DNA of 7,453 nucleotides, taken from Deltaproteobacteria bacterium. Its GTDB lineage: Bacteria; Myxococcota; Myxococcia; Myxococcales; 40CM-4-68-19. Each line of letters begins with the position of its first letter. The first letter of the stretch is position 1. Location: the NCBI GenBank assembly GCA_005879095.1, contig VBLM01000569.1, forward strand, positions 1 through 7,453, read 5' to 3'. The notes beneath the pieces were generated by a model that saw nothing but the letters and a program-made list of their open reading frames with translations, was not told the DNA's origin and searched no databases. Of this stretch, positions 1-5,275 are shown in pieces. The position numbers and the translations under genes are program-made.

Positions 1-354
1 GGCCTTCGGCCGCAGATGGTGCAGGACGCTCCAGGTGCCGTGGTCGAGCCCCCAGTCGGTCGCCACTTTTGCCCCGAGCATCTGCGCGACGCGCTCGGCC
101 AAGCGGGGGTCGCCCGGGGCCGGATACTGCATCTCGTACAATTCCCGAGGGAATCCGCCGAAGTCGTGGATGGTCTGCGGCCGGTCTCCGCCGGTGGTGA
201 AGGTGCCCGCGACGTACCAGTGCGCGGAGACCGAGAGGATGGCCTTCGGCTCGGGCAGCAGGCCGCCGAGCGAGCGAAAGCCGCGGCTCCACCGGTTGTC
301 TTCGATGGCATTCATCGGCGAACCGTGGCCGACGAACACGACGGGCATTCGCAT
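1..354 (-). CDS. ygiD: 4,5-DOPA dioxygenase extradiol-like protein (LigB/YgiD family), 5' part only
   Basis: The first 118 residues are visible on the minus strand; the rest lies beyond the left edge. The family is the LigB-type class III extradiol dioxygenases, cytosolic enzymes with one metal ion that open catechol rings. E. coli YgiD acts on L-DOPA, but the physiological substrate of most homologues is unknown. Diagnostic motifs are GHGSPMNAIED (residues 9-19, with metal-ligand candidate His10), SVSAHWYVAGT (41-51, ligand candidate His45), HDFGGFP (63-69) and LDHGTWSVL (103-111, with the conserved His105). The later His ligand would lie outside the window. The start is ATG at 354-352; a second ATG two codons later is possible, and neither has a clear Shine-Dalgarno site. 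The gene is divergent from the cold-shock gene, with 133 nt between the starts. The family call is firm; the substrate is not. Confidence 0.9.
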   Translation of the reverse strand, partial: MRMPVVFVGHGSPMNAIEDNRWSRGFRSLGGLLPEPKAILSVSAHWYVAGTFTTGGDRPQTIHDFGGFPRELYEMQYPAPGDPRLAERVAQMLGAKVATDWGLDHGTWSVLHHLRPKA

Positions 355-387
355 GACGTTGGTAGGATGCCGGCAAGCCGCTTTCGA

Positions 388-416
388 TTGACGCGCCGCC
401 GCAGAGCCTGTAAACC
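388..416 (+). promoter_or_regulatory. Candidate sigma-70-type promoter for the cold-shock gene
   Basis: TTGACG (388-393) is followed after 17 nt by TAAACC (411-416), about 70 nt before the cold-shock start codon. The -35 element is good and the -10 element is poor. The placement would give a leader of about 60-65 nt containing the two hairpins described next. This is the only promoter-like pair I see in the divergent region; transcription start data would decide. Confidence 0.35.
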
Positions 417-423
417 CCTCCGA

Positions 424-462
424 CTGCTGTGGTTACAGCAGGCGCCCGGCACGCGGCCGGGC
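424..462 (+). promoter_or_regulatory. Two consecutive hairpins in the cold-shock mRNA leader
   Basis: The first is a perfect 7-bp stem: CTGCTGT (424-430) and ACAGCAG (435-441), closing a GGTT tetraloop. The second is a perfect 7-bp stem: GCCCGGC (444-450) and GCCGGGC (456-462), with loop ACGCG. No T-run follows, so this is not an intrinsic terminator. Structured leaders are typical of cspA-type mRNAs, where folding controls stability and translation with temperature. A role here is inferred. Confidence 0.5.
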
Positions 463-487
463 CGAAACTGAAAGAAGTGTATCGATA

Positions 488-694
488 ATGGCTACTGGTA
501 CCGTGAAGTGGTTCAACGACGCGAAGGGGTTCGGGTTCATCGTGCAGGACAACGGCGGCCCCGACGTGTTCTGTCATCACACCGCCATCCAGGCGGAAGG
601 CTTCCGCACTCTGGCCGAAGGCCAGAAGGTGGAATTCGAGGCCAAGCAGGGCCCGAAGGGTCTGCAGGCGGCCAACGTTCGCGCGATCCCATAA
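488..694 (+). CDS. csp: Cold-shock protein (CspA family, single CSD)
   Basis: This 68-aa protein has the usual length of a single cold-shock domain, a five-stranded OB-fold that binds single-stranded RNA and DNA and acts as an RNA chaperone or antiterminator in the cytosol. It opens with [18 protein letters not shown], which holds the RNP1 motif KGFGFI (residues 13-18). The RNP2 region is DVFCHHTAI (26-34), with Cys in place of the more common Val. The C-terminal half carries [15 protein letters not shown] (44-58) and ends AANVRAIP. The start ATG follows a purine-rich AAAGAAG (471-477), a modest ribosome site. The gene stands alone, with its own likely promoter and leader hairpins upstream and a strong terminator downstream. 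The identity is certain; cold induction specifically is not, because many paralogues are constitutive. Confidence 0.97.
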   Translation: MATGTVKWFNDAKGFGFIVQDNGGPDVFCHHTAIQAEGFRTLAEGQKVEFEAKQGPKGLQAANVRAIP

Positions 695-695
695 G

Positions 696-737
696 GGGGA
701 CACGAAGGCGCGGCGGCGCCGCGGCCATCATGTCCCC
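696..737 (+). other. Structured 3' untranslated region of the cold-shock mRNA
   Basis: Immediately after the stop codon, GGGGACA (696-702) can pair with TGTCCCC (731-737). Inside lies a second stem, CGCGGC (709-714) with GCCGCG (718-723). Both sit just before the intrinsic terminator, so the short 3' UTR would be almost fully folded. This could protect the transcript from 3' exonucleases; the role is inferred. Confidence 0.45.
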
Positions 738-748
738 GTCGCGTAGCT

Positions 749-778
749 GGCCCGGCCTCCCGAAGGCCGGGCCTTTTT
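749..778 (+). terminator. Intrinsic (Rho-independent) terminator of the cold-shock gene
   Basis: A perfect 10-bp GC-rich stem, GGCCCGGCCT (749-758) with AGGCCGGGCC (764-773) and loop CCCGA, is followed directly by TTTTT (774-778). It ends the cold-shock transcript 55 nt after the stop codon and separates it from the small gene at 817. Confidence 0.92.
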
Positions 779-816
779 AATTTCTGGTAGAGAGCAGCGC
801 TGAAAGGAGACCTCGC

Positions 817-996
817 GTGCAACCCCGATCGAACAAGCGACAGAAAGAGCTCGCGCGCGAGGAACGGCGCCGCGAGAAAGAAGCGAAGCGCGAGGAGCGC
901 AAGAAGGAAAAGGCCGACCGGCCGCCGGTGGAGCCCGGCGAGGATCCGGACATCGCCGGCATCGTCCCCGGACCGCAGCCGATTCCGGAAGAGTAA
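817..996 (+). CDS. Small highly charged protein, 59 aa, function unknown
   Basis: The GTG start is supported by a strong Shine-Dalgarno site, AAAGGAGA (803-810), 6 nt upstream. The frame stays open to TAA at 994-996. The N-terminal half (residues 5-35) is a run of Lys, Arg and Glu with heptad-like spacing, predicted to be a single charged helix able to bind nucleic acid or a partner. The C-terminal half is different: Pro- and Gly-rich, with GEDPDIAGIVPGPQP (41-55), which looks like a conserved motif rather than random sequence. I recall similar short proteins, a basic helix followed by a DPDIAGIVPGPQP-type tail, in other soil bacteria, but I know no function. The gene is convergent with the lipoprotein gene, whose stop lies one base away. 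Because of the GTG start and small size it is easily missed in annotation. Confidence 0.72.
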   Translation: MQPRSNKRQKELAREERRREKEAKREERKKEKADRPPVEPGEDPDIAGIVPGPQPIPEE

Positions 997-997
997 C

Positions 998-1258
998 TCA
1001 GCGCTTTTCCACCGAGGCCACGATCCATCGCTCGCGCAAAGGGTCGTATGCGTACACGCGCTGGTGGCCGCAGCCCTCGACGATGCGAGTGAGCAGCGTC
1101 AACGGTCGCGATTCGACGCGGTCTTCGGGACACGCCAGATCATCGGCGGCAGTCGACTCCAGCTCTTCGACGTCGTCCTGCGAGACGATGGAATGGACTC
1201 CGCGGTACCAGTGGCAGGCGCAGAGTGAGAACGCGGTCAGCAGCAGCAGCCGGCGCAT
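998..1258 (-). CDS. Small putative lipoprotein, 86 aa, with conserved Cys pair
   Basis: The ATG at 1258-1256 begins MRRLLLLTAFSLCACHW: a basic N-terminus, a hydrophobic stretch and a lipobox-like LCAC. Cys15, or alternatively Cys13, would be lipidated, so export and membrane anchoring are likely. The mature part has ADDLACPEDRV (38-48) and VEGCGHQRVYAYD (60-72). The pattern DL-x-CP followed by GCG and a Tyr-rich strand is one I recall from short secreted proteins of Myxococcota and related groups, where the two Cys may form a disulfide; no function is known. The frame remains open far upstream on the minus strand, but that extension lies antisense to the next gene and reads as GC-rich shadow, so I chose the start that gives a signal peptide. 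No strong ribosome site is visible. It is divergent from the gene at 1292, with 33 nt between the starts. Confidence 0.68.
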   Translation of the reverse strand: MRRLLLLTAFSLCACHWYRGVHSIVSQDDVEELESTAADDLACPEDRVESRPLTLLTRIVEGCGHQRVYAYDPLRERWIVASVEKR

Positions 1259-1291
1259 GATGGCGGTGAGCTTGCGCGCGGGCGGCGGGGC

Positions 1292-1876
1292 ATGCAAGCG
1301 CGCGATCCAGGTTCCATCGTGCCGGTGACGTCGCCACGCGTTTTCCTGCTCTCTCCGGCGCGTGCCGGTGGCGAGCGGATGGGTCTCTTGCTGCGGCCGA
1401 ACGCGGGTTTCGCGATGGCGCACGAGTTTCAGCGGAACGGCGCGGCGATCGGCGAGCTGTTCCAGTTCGGCAGCGGGCTGTACTTTCGCGGCAAGCTCGC
1501 CTATGCGCGCCGGTTCGCGCGTCCGCCGCGAAAGACGGCCGGCGCGCTGGTGATCGTGCCGGGGCGCGGCCTTCTCGACGTCGAGACCGTCATCACCGCG
1601 GACGATCTCCGCGCCATCGCGCAGGTGCCGGTCGATGTGCGCGACAAGCGGTATCGCGAGCCGCTCGAGCGCGACGTCCGCGAGCTGGCGGGCAAGCTCG
1701 GCAAGCGCGGGGAGGCGGTGCTGCTGGGCAGCATCGCAACCGGAAAATACGCCGACGTGCTGCTCGGCGGCGGCCTCCTGCTTCGCTGCGTGCGGGCCGA
1801 AATGGAATTGCCGTACGAATCGCTCCGCGGCGCCATCCGCCACGGCCCCCGCCCACCGAAGCTTCCGCGCTACTGA
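1292..1876 (+). CDS. Conserved protein of unknown function, apparently missing an internal block
   Basis: Up to 194 aa. Conserved-looking segments are SPRVFLLSPARAGGERM (14-30), GELFQFGSGLYFRGKLAYARRF (54-75), GALVIVPGRGL (84-94), VPVDVRDKRYREPLERD (112-128), AVLLGSIATGKYADVLL (142-158), GGLLLRC (160-166) and AIRHGPRPPKLP (181-192). I recall an uncharacterised bacterial family with this order of motifs. Between KY-x-DVL and GGLLLRC it carries roughly 20 more residues, including an FP-x-x-FVGRGDMSRG-type motif, and that piece is absent here. The reading frame is kept across the gap. The true start is unclear: ATG 1292 has only GC-rich sequence upstream, while GTG 1319 has AGG 7 nt before it and would begin just before the first conserved segment. 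It is convergent with the crotonase gene, 8 nt from stop to stop. The coding call is solid; the function is unknown. Confidence 0.8.
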   Translation: MQARDPGSIVPVTSPRVFLLSPARAGGERMGLLLRPNAGFAMAHEFQRNGAAIGELFQFGSGLYFRGKLAYARRFARPPRKTAGALVIVPGRGLLDVETVITADDLRAIAQVPVDVRDKRYREPLERDVRELAGKLGKRGEAVLLGSIATGKYADVLLGGGLLLRCVRAEMELPYESLRGAIRHGPRPPKLPRY

Positions 1877-1884
1877 AAAAGCTC

Positions 1885-2649
1885 TTAGAATTTTCCGTGT
1901 CGGCCGGCGCCGGAGGTGAAGCGTTGAGCGCCCTCCGTTCCTCCTTCTTGTAAAGCGCGGAGGCCGAGGCGGAATTCGTTTTGCACTGCGTCCAGCATGT
2001 TCAGATCGACCTGCTCGTAAGCCGAGCGGCGATCGCCGCGCATGCAGAGCTGCGGAAACGCCGCGATCTCGCGCGCCAGGCCCTCGGCGGAAGCGCGCGC
2101 CGTGCCCCGGGGCACGACGCGATTCGCGAGTCCCATCTGCAGCGCCTCGGCCGCGCTCACCGGACGGCCGGTGAGGATCAGATCGAGAGCTCGCGATAGC
2201 CCGATCAGGCGCGGCAGCCGGATGGTGCCGCCGTCGATCAGCGGCACGCCCCATCGTCTGCAGAACACGCCGAGCACCGCGTCCTCGGCGACGACACGAA
2301 GGTCGCACCACAGCGCCAGCTCGAGTCCGCCGGCTACGGCATGCCCTTCGATCGCGGCGATCACCGGCTTGTCGAGCAACAGGCGCGAGGGTCCCATCGG
2401 ACCGTCGCCGTCGGGAGCGATCCTGTTGCGCTCCGATCCGCCGGCGGCAATCGCTTTCAGATCCGCTCCGGCGCAGAACGCTTCACCCTCGCCGCAGAGC
2501 ACGGCGACACTCGCGTCCGGATCGGCGTCGAACGTGCGAAAGGCGGCCGACAACGCTTCCGCGGTGGGACGATCGACGGCGTTGCGGACTTTCGGGCGAT
2601 CGATGACGACGGTAGTGACGGGCCCGTTCTTCTCGACGCGCACGCTCAT
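1885..2649 (-). CDS. Enoyl-CoA hydratase/isomerase family (crotonase fold) protein
   Basis: At 254 aa this is the normal length for a crotonase-fold enzyme, a cytosolic group acting on acyl-CoA thioesters. The oxyanion-hole strands are present: AFCAGADLKAI (57-67) and IEGHAVAGGLELALWCDLRV (100-119). Glu110 occupies the position of the first catalytic Glu of rat mitochondrial hydratase (Glu144). The position of the second catalytic Glu (Glu164, 20 residues on) is Cys130, within GVFCRRWGVPLIDGGT (127-142). This CRRWGVPLIDGGT signature matches the uncharacterised 'enoyl-CoA hydratase' subfamily I know as PRK08259, so true hydration of enoyl-CoA is doubtful and another acyl-CoA reaction is possible. 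It is the last gene of a minus-strand run; the coiled-coil gene ends 10 nt before its ATG. No clear Shine-Dalgarno site is visible, so translation may depend on the upstream gene. Confidence 0.92.
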   Translation of the reverse strand: MSVRVEKNGPVTTVVIDRPKVRNAVDRPTAEALSAAFRTFDADPDASVAVLCGEGEAFCAGADLKAIAAGGSERNRIAPDGDGPMGPSRLLLDKPVIAAIEGHAVAGGLELALWCDLRVVAEDAVLGVFCRRWGVPLIDGGTIRLPRLIGLSRALDLILTGRPVSAAEALQMGLANRVVPRGTARASAEGLAREIAAFPQLCMRGDRRSAYEQVDLNMLDAVQNEFRLGLRALQEGGTEGAQRFTSGAGRHGKF

Positions 2650-2659
2650 GAAAGCGAGC

Positions 2660-3283
2660 TTACCGCCCCTGTTGCGCGTCGGCGATCGCGGCGTTCAGGT
2701 AACTGCGCGCCGCGGCCAGATCGCGATTCTGCAGCGCGGTGCGCGCGTAGTCGATGTCGCGCTGGGCCTGCGGCGGAAACGCGCCCTGCGCCTGCGAGAG
2801 CTGGTCATCGATCGAGGAATTGCCGCCCGCGAGCATCGACTGCGCCTGGTAGAGCGCGCTCACTCCTGCCTGGAGCTGCTCGCGCCGGGCCGCCTGCTGC
2901 TGCTCGGCGGCCTGCCGGCGGGATTCGGCGTCGGCGATCTGCGACTTGACGTCCTGCAGCTGCTTCACGATCTGATCGAGCTGCTGCGACTGCTGCTGCA
3001 GCTGCGCCCGCTCGCGCTCCAGCGCGTCGACGCGCGAGCGCAGCTGCTGGATCTCGGCGCGCACCGCGTCCACGCCCGCGTCGGCCTGCGCGGTCACGCC
3101 GACATCGCTCGGCGGCGAGGCCTTGAGCTTGCCGGGCGGATCGGTGCCGAGCAGGATCGGCCCTTGCCTGGGCGAGCCAGCGTCCGCCCGCCCGCGGGGC
3201 GCACGGCCTTGCGGCGCGTTCGCCTGCCCGAGCAGAAGGGCGGCAGCGGCAATTCCGAAAAGACCGGCCGCGAGCACTCTCAT
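2660..3283 (-). CDS. Exported coiled-coil protein, function unknown
   Basis: 207 aa. Residues 1-23 form a classical signal peptide (MR, then a Leu/Ala-rich core, ending ANA), so the protein is likely periplasmic. Residues 24-68 are Pro/Gly/Ala-rich and flexible. Residues 70-140 form a Gln-rich coiled coil (IQQLRSRVDALERERAQLQQ and onward) with regular hydrophobic spacing. The C-terminal part (141-207) looks like a helical hairpin, with AQRDIDYARTALQNRDLAAA and a final SYLNAAIADAQ repeat-like helix. I chose ATG 3283 because it yields the signal peptide; the frame is open further upstream but overlaps the exonuclease gene and has no conserved look. AGGTGA lies 13 nt upstream, and a 4-codon mini-ORF overlaps the start. 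I recognise no named family. The architecture resembles envelope coiled-coil proteins, but similarity may reflect composition only. Confidence 0.8.
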   Translation of the reverse strand: MRVLAAGLFGIAAAALLLGQANAPQGRAPRGRADAGSPRQGPILLGTDPPGKLKASPPSDVGVTAQADAGVDAVRAEIQQLRSRVDALERERAQLQQQSQQLDQIVKQLQDVKSQIADAESRRQAAEQQQAARREQLQAGVSALYQAQSMLAGGNSSIDDQLSQAQGAFPPQAQRDIDYARTALQNRDLAAARSYLNAAIADAQQGR

Positions 3284-3302
3284 GCCCGCAGCATAGTCAC
3301 CT

Positions 3303-4100
3303 TCAGGGAACGAGGCTTGCGCCGGTAATCCGATTGAAAGACTCGAGCCGGTCGCGCGGAACGCCCCGGTGGCGCAATTCATCGAGCGACTGCTGCGGCA
3401 GCGGCACCTCGGTCACCAGCGTCGCCAGCTTGCGGTAGAGCAGCGCATCCGGCAGCCGCTCGCGCAGTGTCGCGGCGAGCCGGTCGGCGGCGCTAACGCC
3501 GGCGGGCCACCGGCGCTCGTCGAGCGGCACCTCGTCGAGATGGATGAACTTCGCCAGCAGCGCCGAAGCGGTCCGCTCGCCGAAACCGGGCAGGCCGGGA
3601 ATGCCGTCGGCGTCGTCGCCGGTCAGTGCGAGAAAATCCGGCACGCTGCGCGGCGTGACTCCGCGCCGCGCCAGCAGCGTCGACTCGTCGAGCGTACGCT
3701 TGCGGATGACGTCGATCTGCACCACCCGATCGCCCTCGAGGCACTGCCCGAGATCCTTGTCCGGCGTCAGGATACGCACTTGATCGACCTGCTCGCGCCA
3801 GCGCGCGGCGGCGGTGGCGAGCGCGTCGTCCGCCTCCCATTCCTTCATCGACCAGACGACCGCGCCCGCCGCTCGCGCGCCCTCCTCGGCGAGATCAAAC
3901 TGCTCGCGCAGCTCGGTTGGAACACCCTCGTCGGTCTTGTAGCCGGCGAAGAGGTCGTTGCGAAAGCAGCGGATCGGATTGTCGAATGCGATCGCCAGGT
4001 GGGTGACCTGCTCGACCGGATCCTTGAGCAACGCGAGCAGCCACCAGGTGCAGCCGCATGCCGCCAAGTCTCGCACGGCCGGGCGAGCGCGCGGAAGCAT
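3303..4100 (-). CDS. 5'-3' exonuclease (FEN/Pol I 5'-nuclease domain), probably 5'-truncated or frameshifted
   Basis: The open frame encodes up to 265 aa of a PIN-like 5' nuclease related to the N-terminal domain of DNA polymerase I, which cleaves 5' flaps and RNA primers using two divalent metals. Acidic clusters present are AIAFDNPIR (Asp40), WEADDALA (Glu89, Asp91, Asp92), LTPDKDLGQ (Asp114, Asp116) and GDDADGIPGLPGFGE (Asp162, 163, 165) with the helix-hairpin-helix-type DNA-binding element after it. The first family motif, a VDGTYELFR-like segment holding the first metal-binding Asp, is missing from this frame. Residues 1-18 of the ORF look unlike any family N-terminus and the ATG at 4100 has no ribosome site. 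In a second frame, ATG 4059 encodes MRLHLV, a good match to the start of such proteins, and it runs straight into sequence that in the main frame reads WLLALLKDP. The simplest explanation is a deletion of about 100 nt with frameshift. It may be a pseudogene, or the window may carry a sequence error. Confidence 0.82.
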   Translation of the reverse strand: MLPRARPAVRDLAACGCTWWLLALLKDPVEQVTHLAIAFDNPIRCFRNDLFAGYKTDEGVPTELREQFDLAEEGARAAGAVVWSMKEWEADDALATAAARWREQVDQVRILTPDKDLGQCLEGDRVVQIDVIRKRTLDESTLLARRGVTPRSVPDFLALTGDDADGIPGLPGFGERTASALLAKFIHLDEVPLDERRWPAGVSAADRLAATLRERLPDALLYRKLATLVTEVPLPQQSLDELRHRGVPRDRLESFNRITGASLVP

Positions 4101-4251
4101 ACGTAAACATGTTGTAGGTGAATGCGCCGGATCGCCAGAGATCGCTCTTGGGGGGTCCAGGGGGGAGCGAGCTCCACCCCGGTGGAGGCGACGAAGTCGC
4201 CGGATCGACCACGCCAGCGCAAGGCGGGAAGCGTCAAGATTCGCCGGTGGT
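4101..4251. promoter_or_regulatory. Divergent intergenic region with hairpins before the peptidase operon
   Basis: This region separates the exonuclease start from the peptidase start. It begins with an AT-richer patch containing the 8-bp palindrome AACATGTT (4106-4113), a possible promoter or operator site, though no clean -35/-10 pair is seen. Further on are two adjacent stems: CTCCAC (4172-4177) with GTGGAG (4182-4187), and GGCGAC (4187-4192) with GTCGCC (4196-4201). The motif GGTGGAGG occurs at 4181-4188 and again at 4249-4256, where it forms the ribosome site of the peptidase gene. Confidence 0.4.
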
Positions 4252-4258
4252 GGAGGTG
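4252..4258 (+). promoter_or_regulatory. Strong ribosome binding site that fixes the peptidase start
   Basis: GGAGGTG (4252-4258) is an excellent complement to the 16S anti-Shine-Dalgarno sequence; GGAGG ends 5 nt before ATG 4262. The frame is open to an earlier ATG at 4118, but that stretch is low-complexity Gly/Pro-rich and has no comparable site, so 4262 is chosen. Confidence 0.8.
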
Positions 4259-4261
4259 ATC

Positions 4262-5275
4262 ATGTCGTTCGAGCACACGCCGCCGGAGGCGCGAGAGCTG
4301 TTGCCGCGCCGCATCAGCGAGCTTGGCCTGCGGCTGGAAGGCTCGATGCTGGAGAAGTACGTCCAACAACTCTACGCGGAGCTGGCGGAGAAGGGCCTGC
4401 ACAAGTTCCGGCCGGGCGTCTACCTGTCCGACGAGTGGGCATGTCCGGATCGCGAGCCGGTGATCGGCGTGCCGTTCTATCTCGCCCACCCGAAGCTCGC
4501 CGAGCTGGAACGGGCGCTCAATGACATCGAAGACGAGCGCGAGATCATGATGTACCTGCGCCACGAAGCCGGTCATGCCTTCAACTACGCGTATCAGCTC
4601 TACGAAACGAAGGAGTGGCGGGAGCTGTTCGGCGACTTTTCCATACCCTATGACGATCACTACAAGCCGGTCCCGTTCTCGCGGCGGTACGTGCGGCACA
4701 TCGCGGGCTGGTACGCGCAGAAGCATCCCGACGAAGACTTCGCCGAGACGTTCGCCGTCTGGCTCACCCCGGACACCGACTGGAAACGCAAGTACAAGGG
4801 CTGGCTCGCCCTGAAAAAACTGGAGTACGTCGATCGCACGGCGCGTGAGCTGGCCGAGAAGCCGCCGCGCAAGGCCCTCGAGGTCGCGGTCCGGGAGCTG
4901 CCGGTCGAGGAGATGGCGAGCACCATCGAGCAGTTCTACGAGCAGCGCCAGCCCGACGAGGAAGCCGCCCTGAAAGACCTTCTGCCCGACGCGGAGCTGG
5001 AGGACATCTTCTCCGTGCGCAAGGCCGCCGACCTGCGGCCCGCGTCGGCGTTCCTGATCGATCATCGAAAGCCGATCATCGACAAGATCACCTACTGGAC
5101 CGGCGTGCGCCGCTCGCTGATCAGGAAGTTGATCGAGATGATCGGCAAGCGCGCCGGCGACCTCGAGCTCTCCGTCGAGACCCGCCGCGAGCCGCATTAC
5201 CTGATCGAAGTGGTCGCGTTCGCCACCACGCTGGCGATGAACTACCTCACCCGCGGCCGGTTCGCGGAGCACTGA
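4262..5275 (+). CDS. Putative zinc metallopeptidase (Peptidase_Mx-like, HExxH)
   Basis: 337 aa, no signal peptide, probably cytosolic. The zinc motif is RHEAGHAFNYAYQLY (100-114), where His101 and His105 are ligands and Glu102 is the catalytic base. The segment KHPDEDFAETFAVWLTP (154-170) supplies Glu162 as the likely third ligand. This layout, a HEAGH helix followed about 55 residues later by HPDEDFAE, is what I know from the 'putative zinc-binding metallopeptidase' family (Peptidase_Mx); no member has a well-known substrate. The N-terminal 95 residues form an all-helical and strand region with YLSDEWACPD (54-63). The C-terminal 140 residues are charged and helical (EMASTIEQFYEQRQPDEE), ending in a more hydrophobic helix (312-332). 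Its stop overlaps the start of the ATP-grasp gene (TGATG), which implies translational coupling and a shared pathway. Peptidase activity is inferred from motif conservation; the substrate is unknown. Confidence 0.85.
   Translation: MSFEHTPPEARELLPRRISELGLRLEGSMLEKYVQQLYAELAEKGLHKFRPGVYLSDEWACPDREPVIGVPFYLAHPKLAELERALNDIEDEREIMMYLRHEAGHAFNYAYQLYETKEWRELFGDFSIPYDDHYKPVPFSRRYVRHIAGWYAQKHPDEDFAETFAVWLTPDTDWKRKYKGWLALKKLEYVDRTARELAEKPPRKALEVAVRELPVEEMASTIEQFYEQRQPDEEAALKDLLPDAELEDIFSVRKAADLRPASAFLIDHRKPIIDKITYWTGVRRSLIRKLIEMIGKRAGDLELSVETRREPHYLIEVVAFATTLAMNYLTRGRFAEH

Noticed and set aside
16..471. Plus-strand open frame of 151 codons opposite the dioxygenase
   Set aside because: It is antisense to the YgiD-type gene, which carries the GHGSP and DHGTW motifs.
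998..2311. Long minus-strand open frame of 437 codons
   Set aside because: Only its last 86 codons look like a protein (the lipoprotein). The rest lies antisense to the 1292-1876 gene and in another frame of the crotonase gene, with Arg/Ala-rich composition typical of GC-rich shadow frames.
2042..3328. Plus-strand open frame of 428 codons
   Set aside because: It is antisense to the crotonase and coiled-coil genes, both of which have clear domain or signal-peptide evidence; its composition is that of a shadow frame.
4118..4261. N-terminal extension of the metallopeptidase from ATG 4118
   Set aside because: The extension is low-complexity and lacks a ribosome site, whereas GGAGGTG stands at the right distance from ATG 4262.
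3845..5272. Minus-strand open frame of 475 codons opposite the peptidase gene
   Set aside because: It is the complement of the HExxH gene and shows no motifs. I did check its last part for a lost exonuclease N-terminus (it reads HLQHVYVCFRALARP), but the MRLHLV junction explains the break better.
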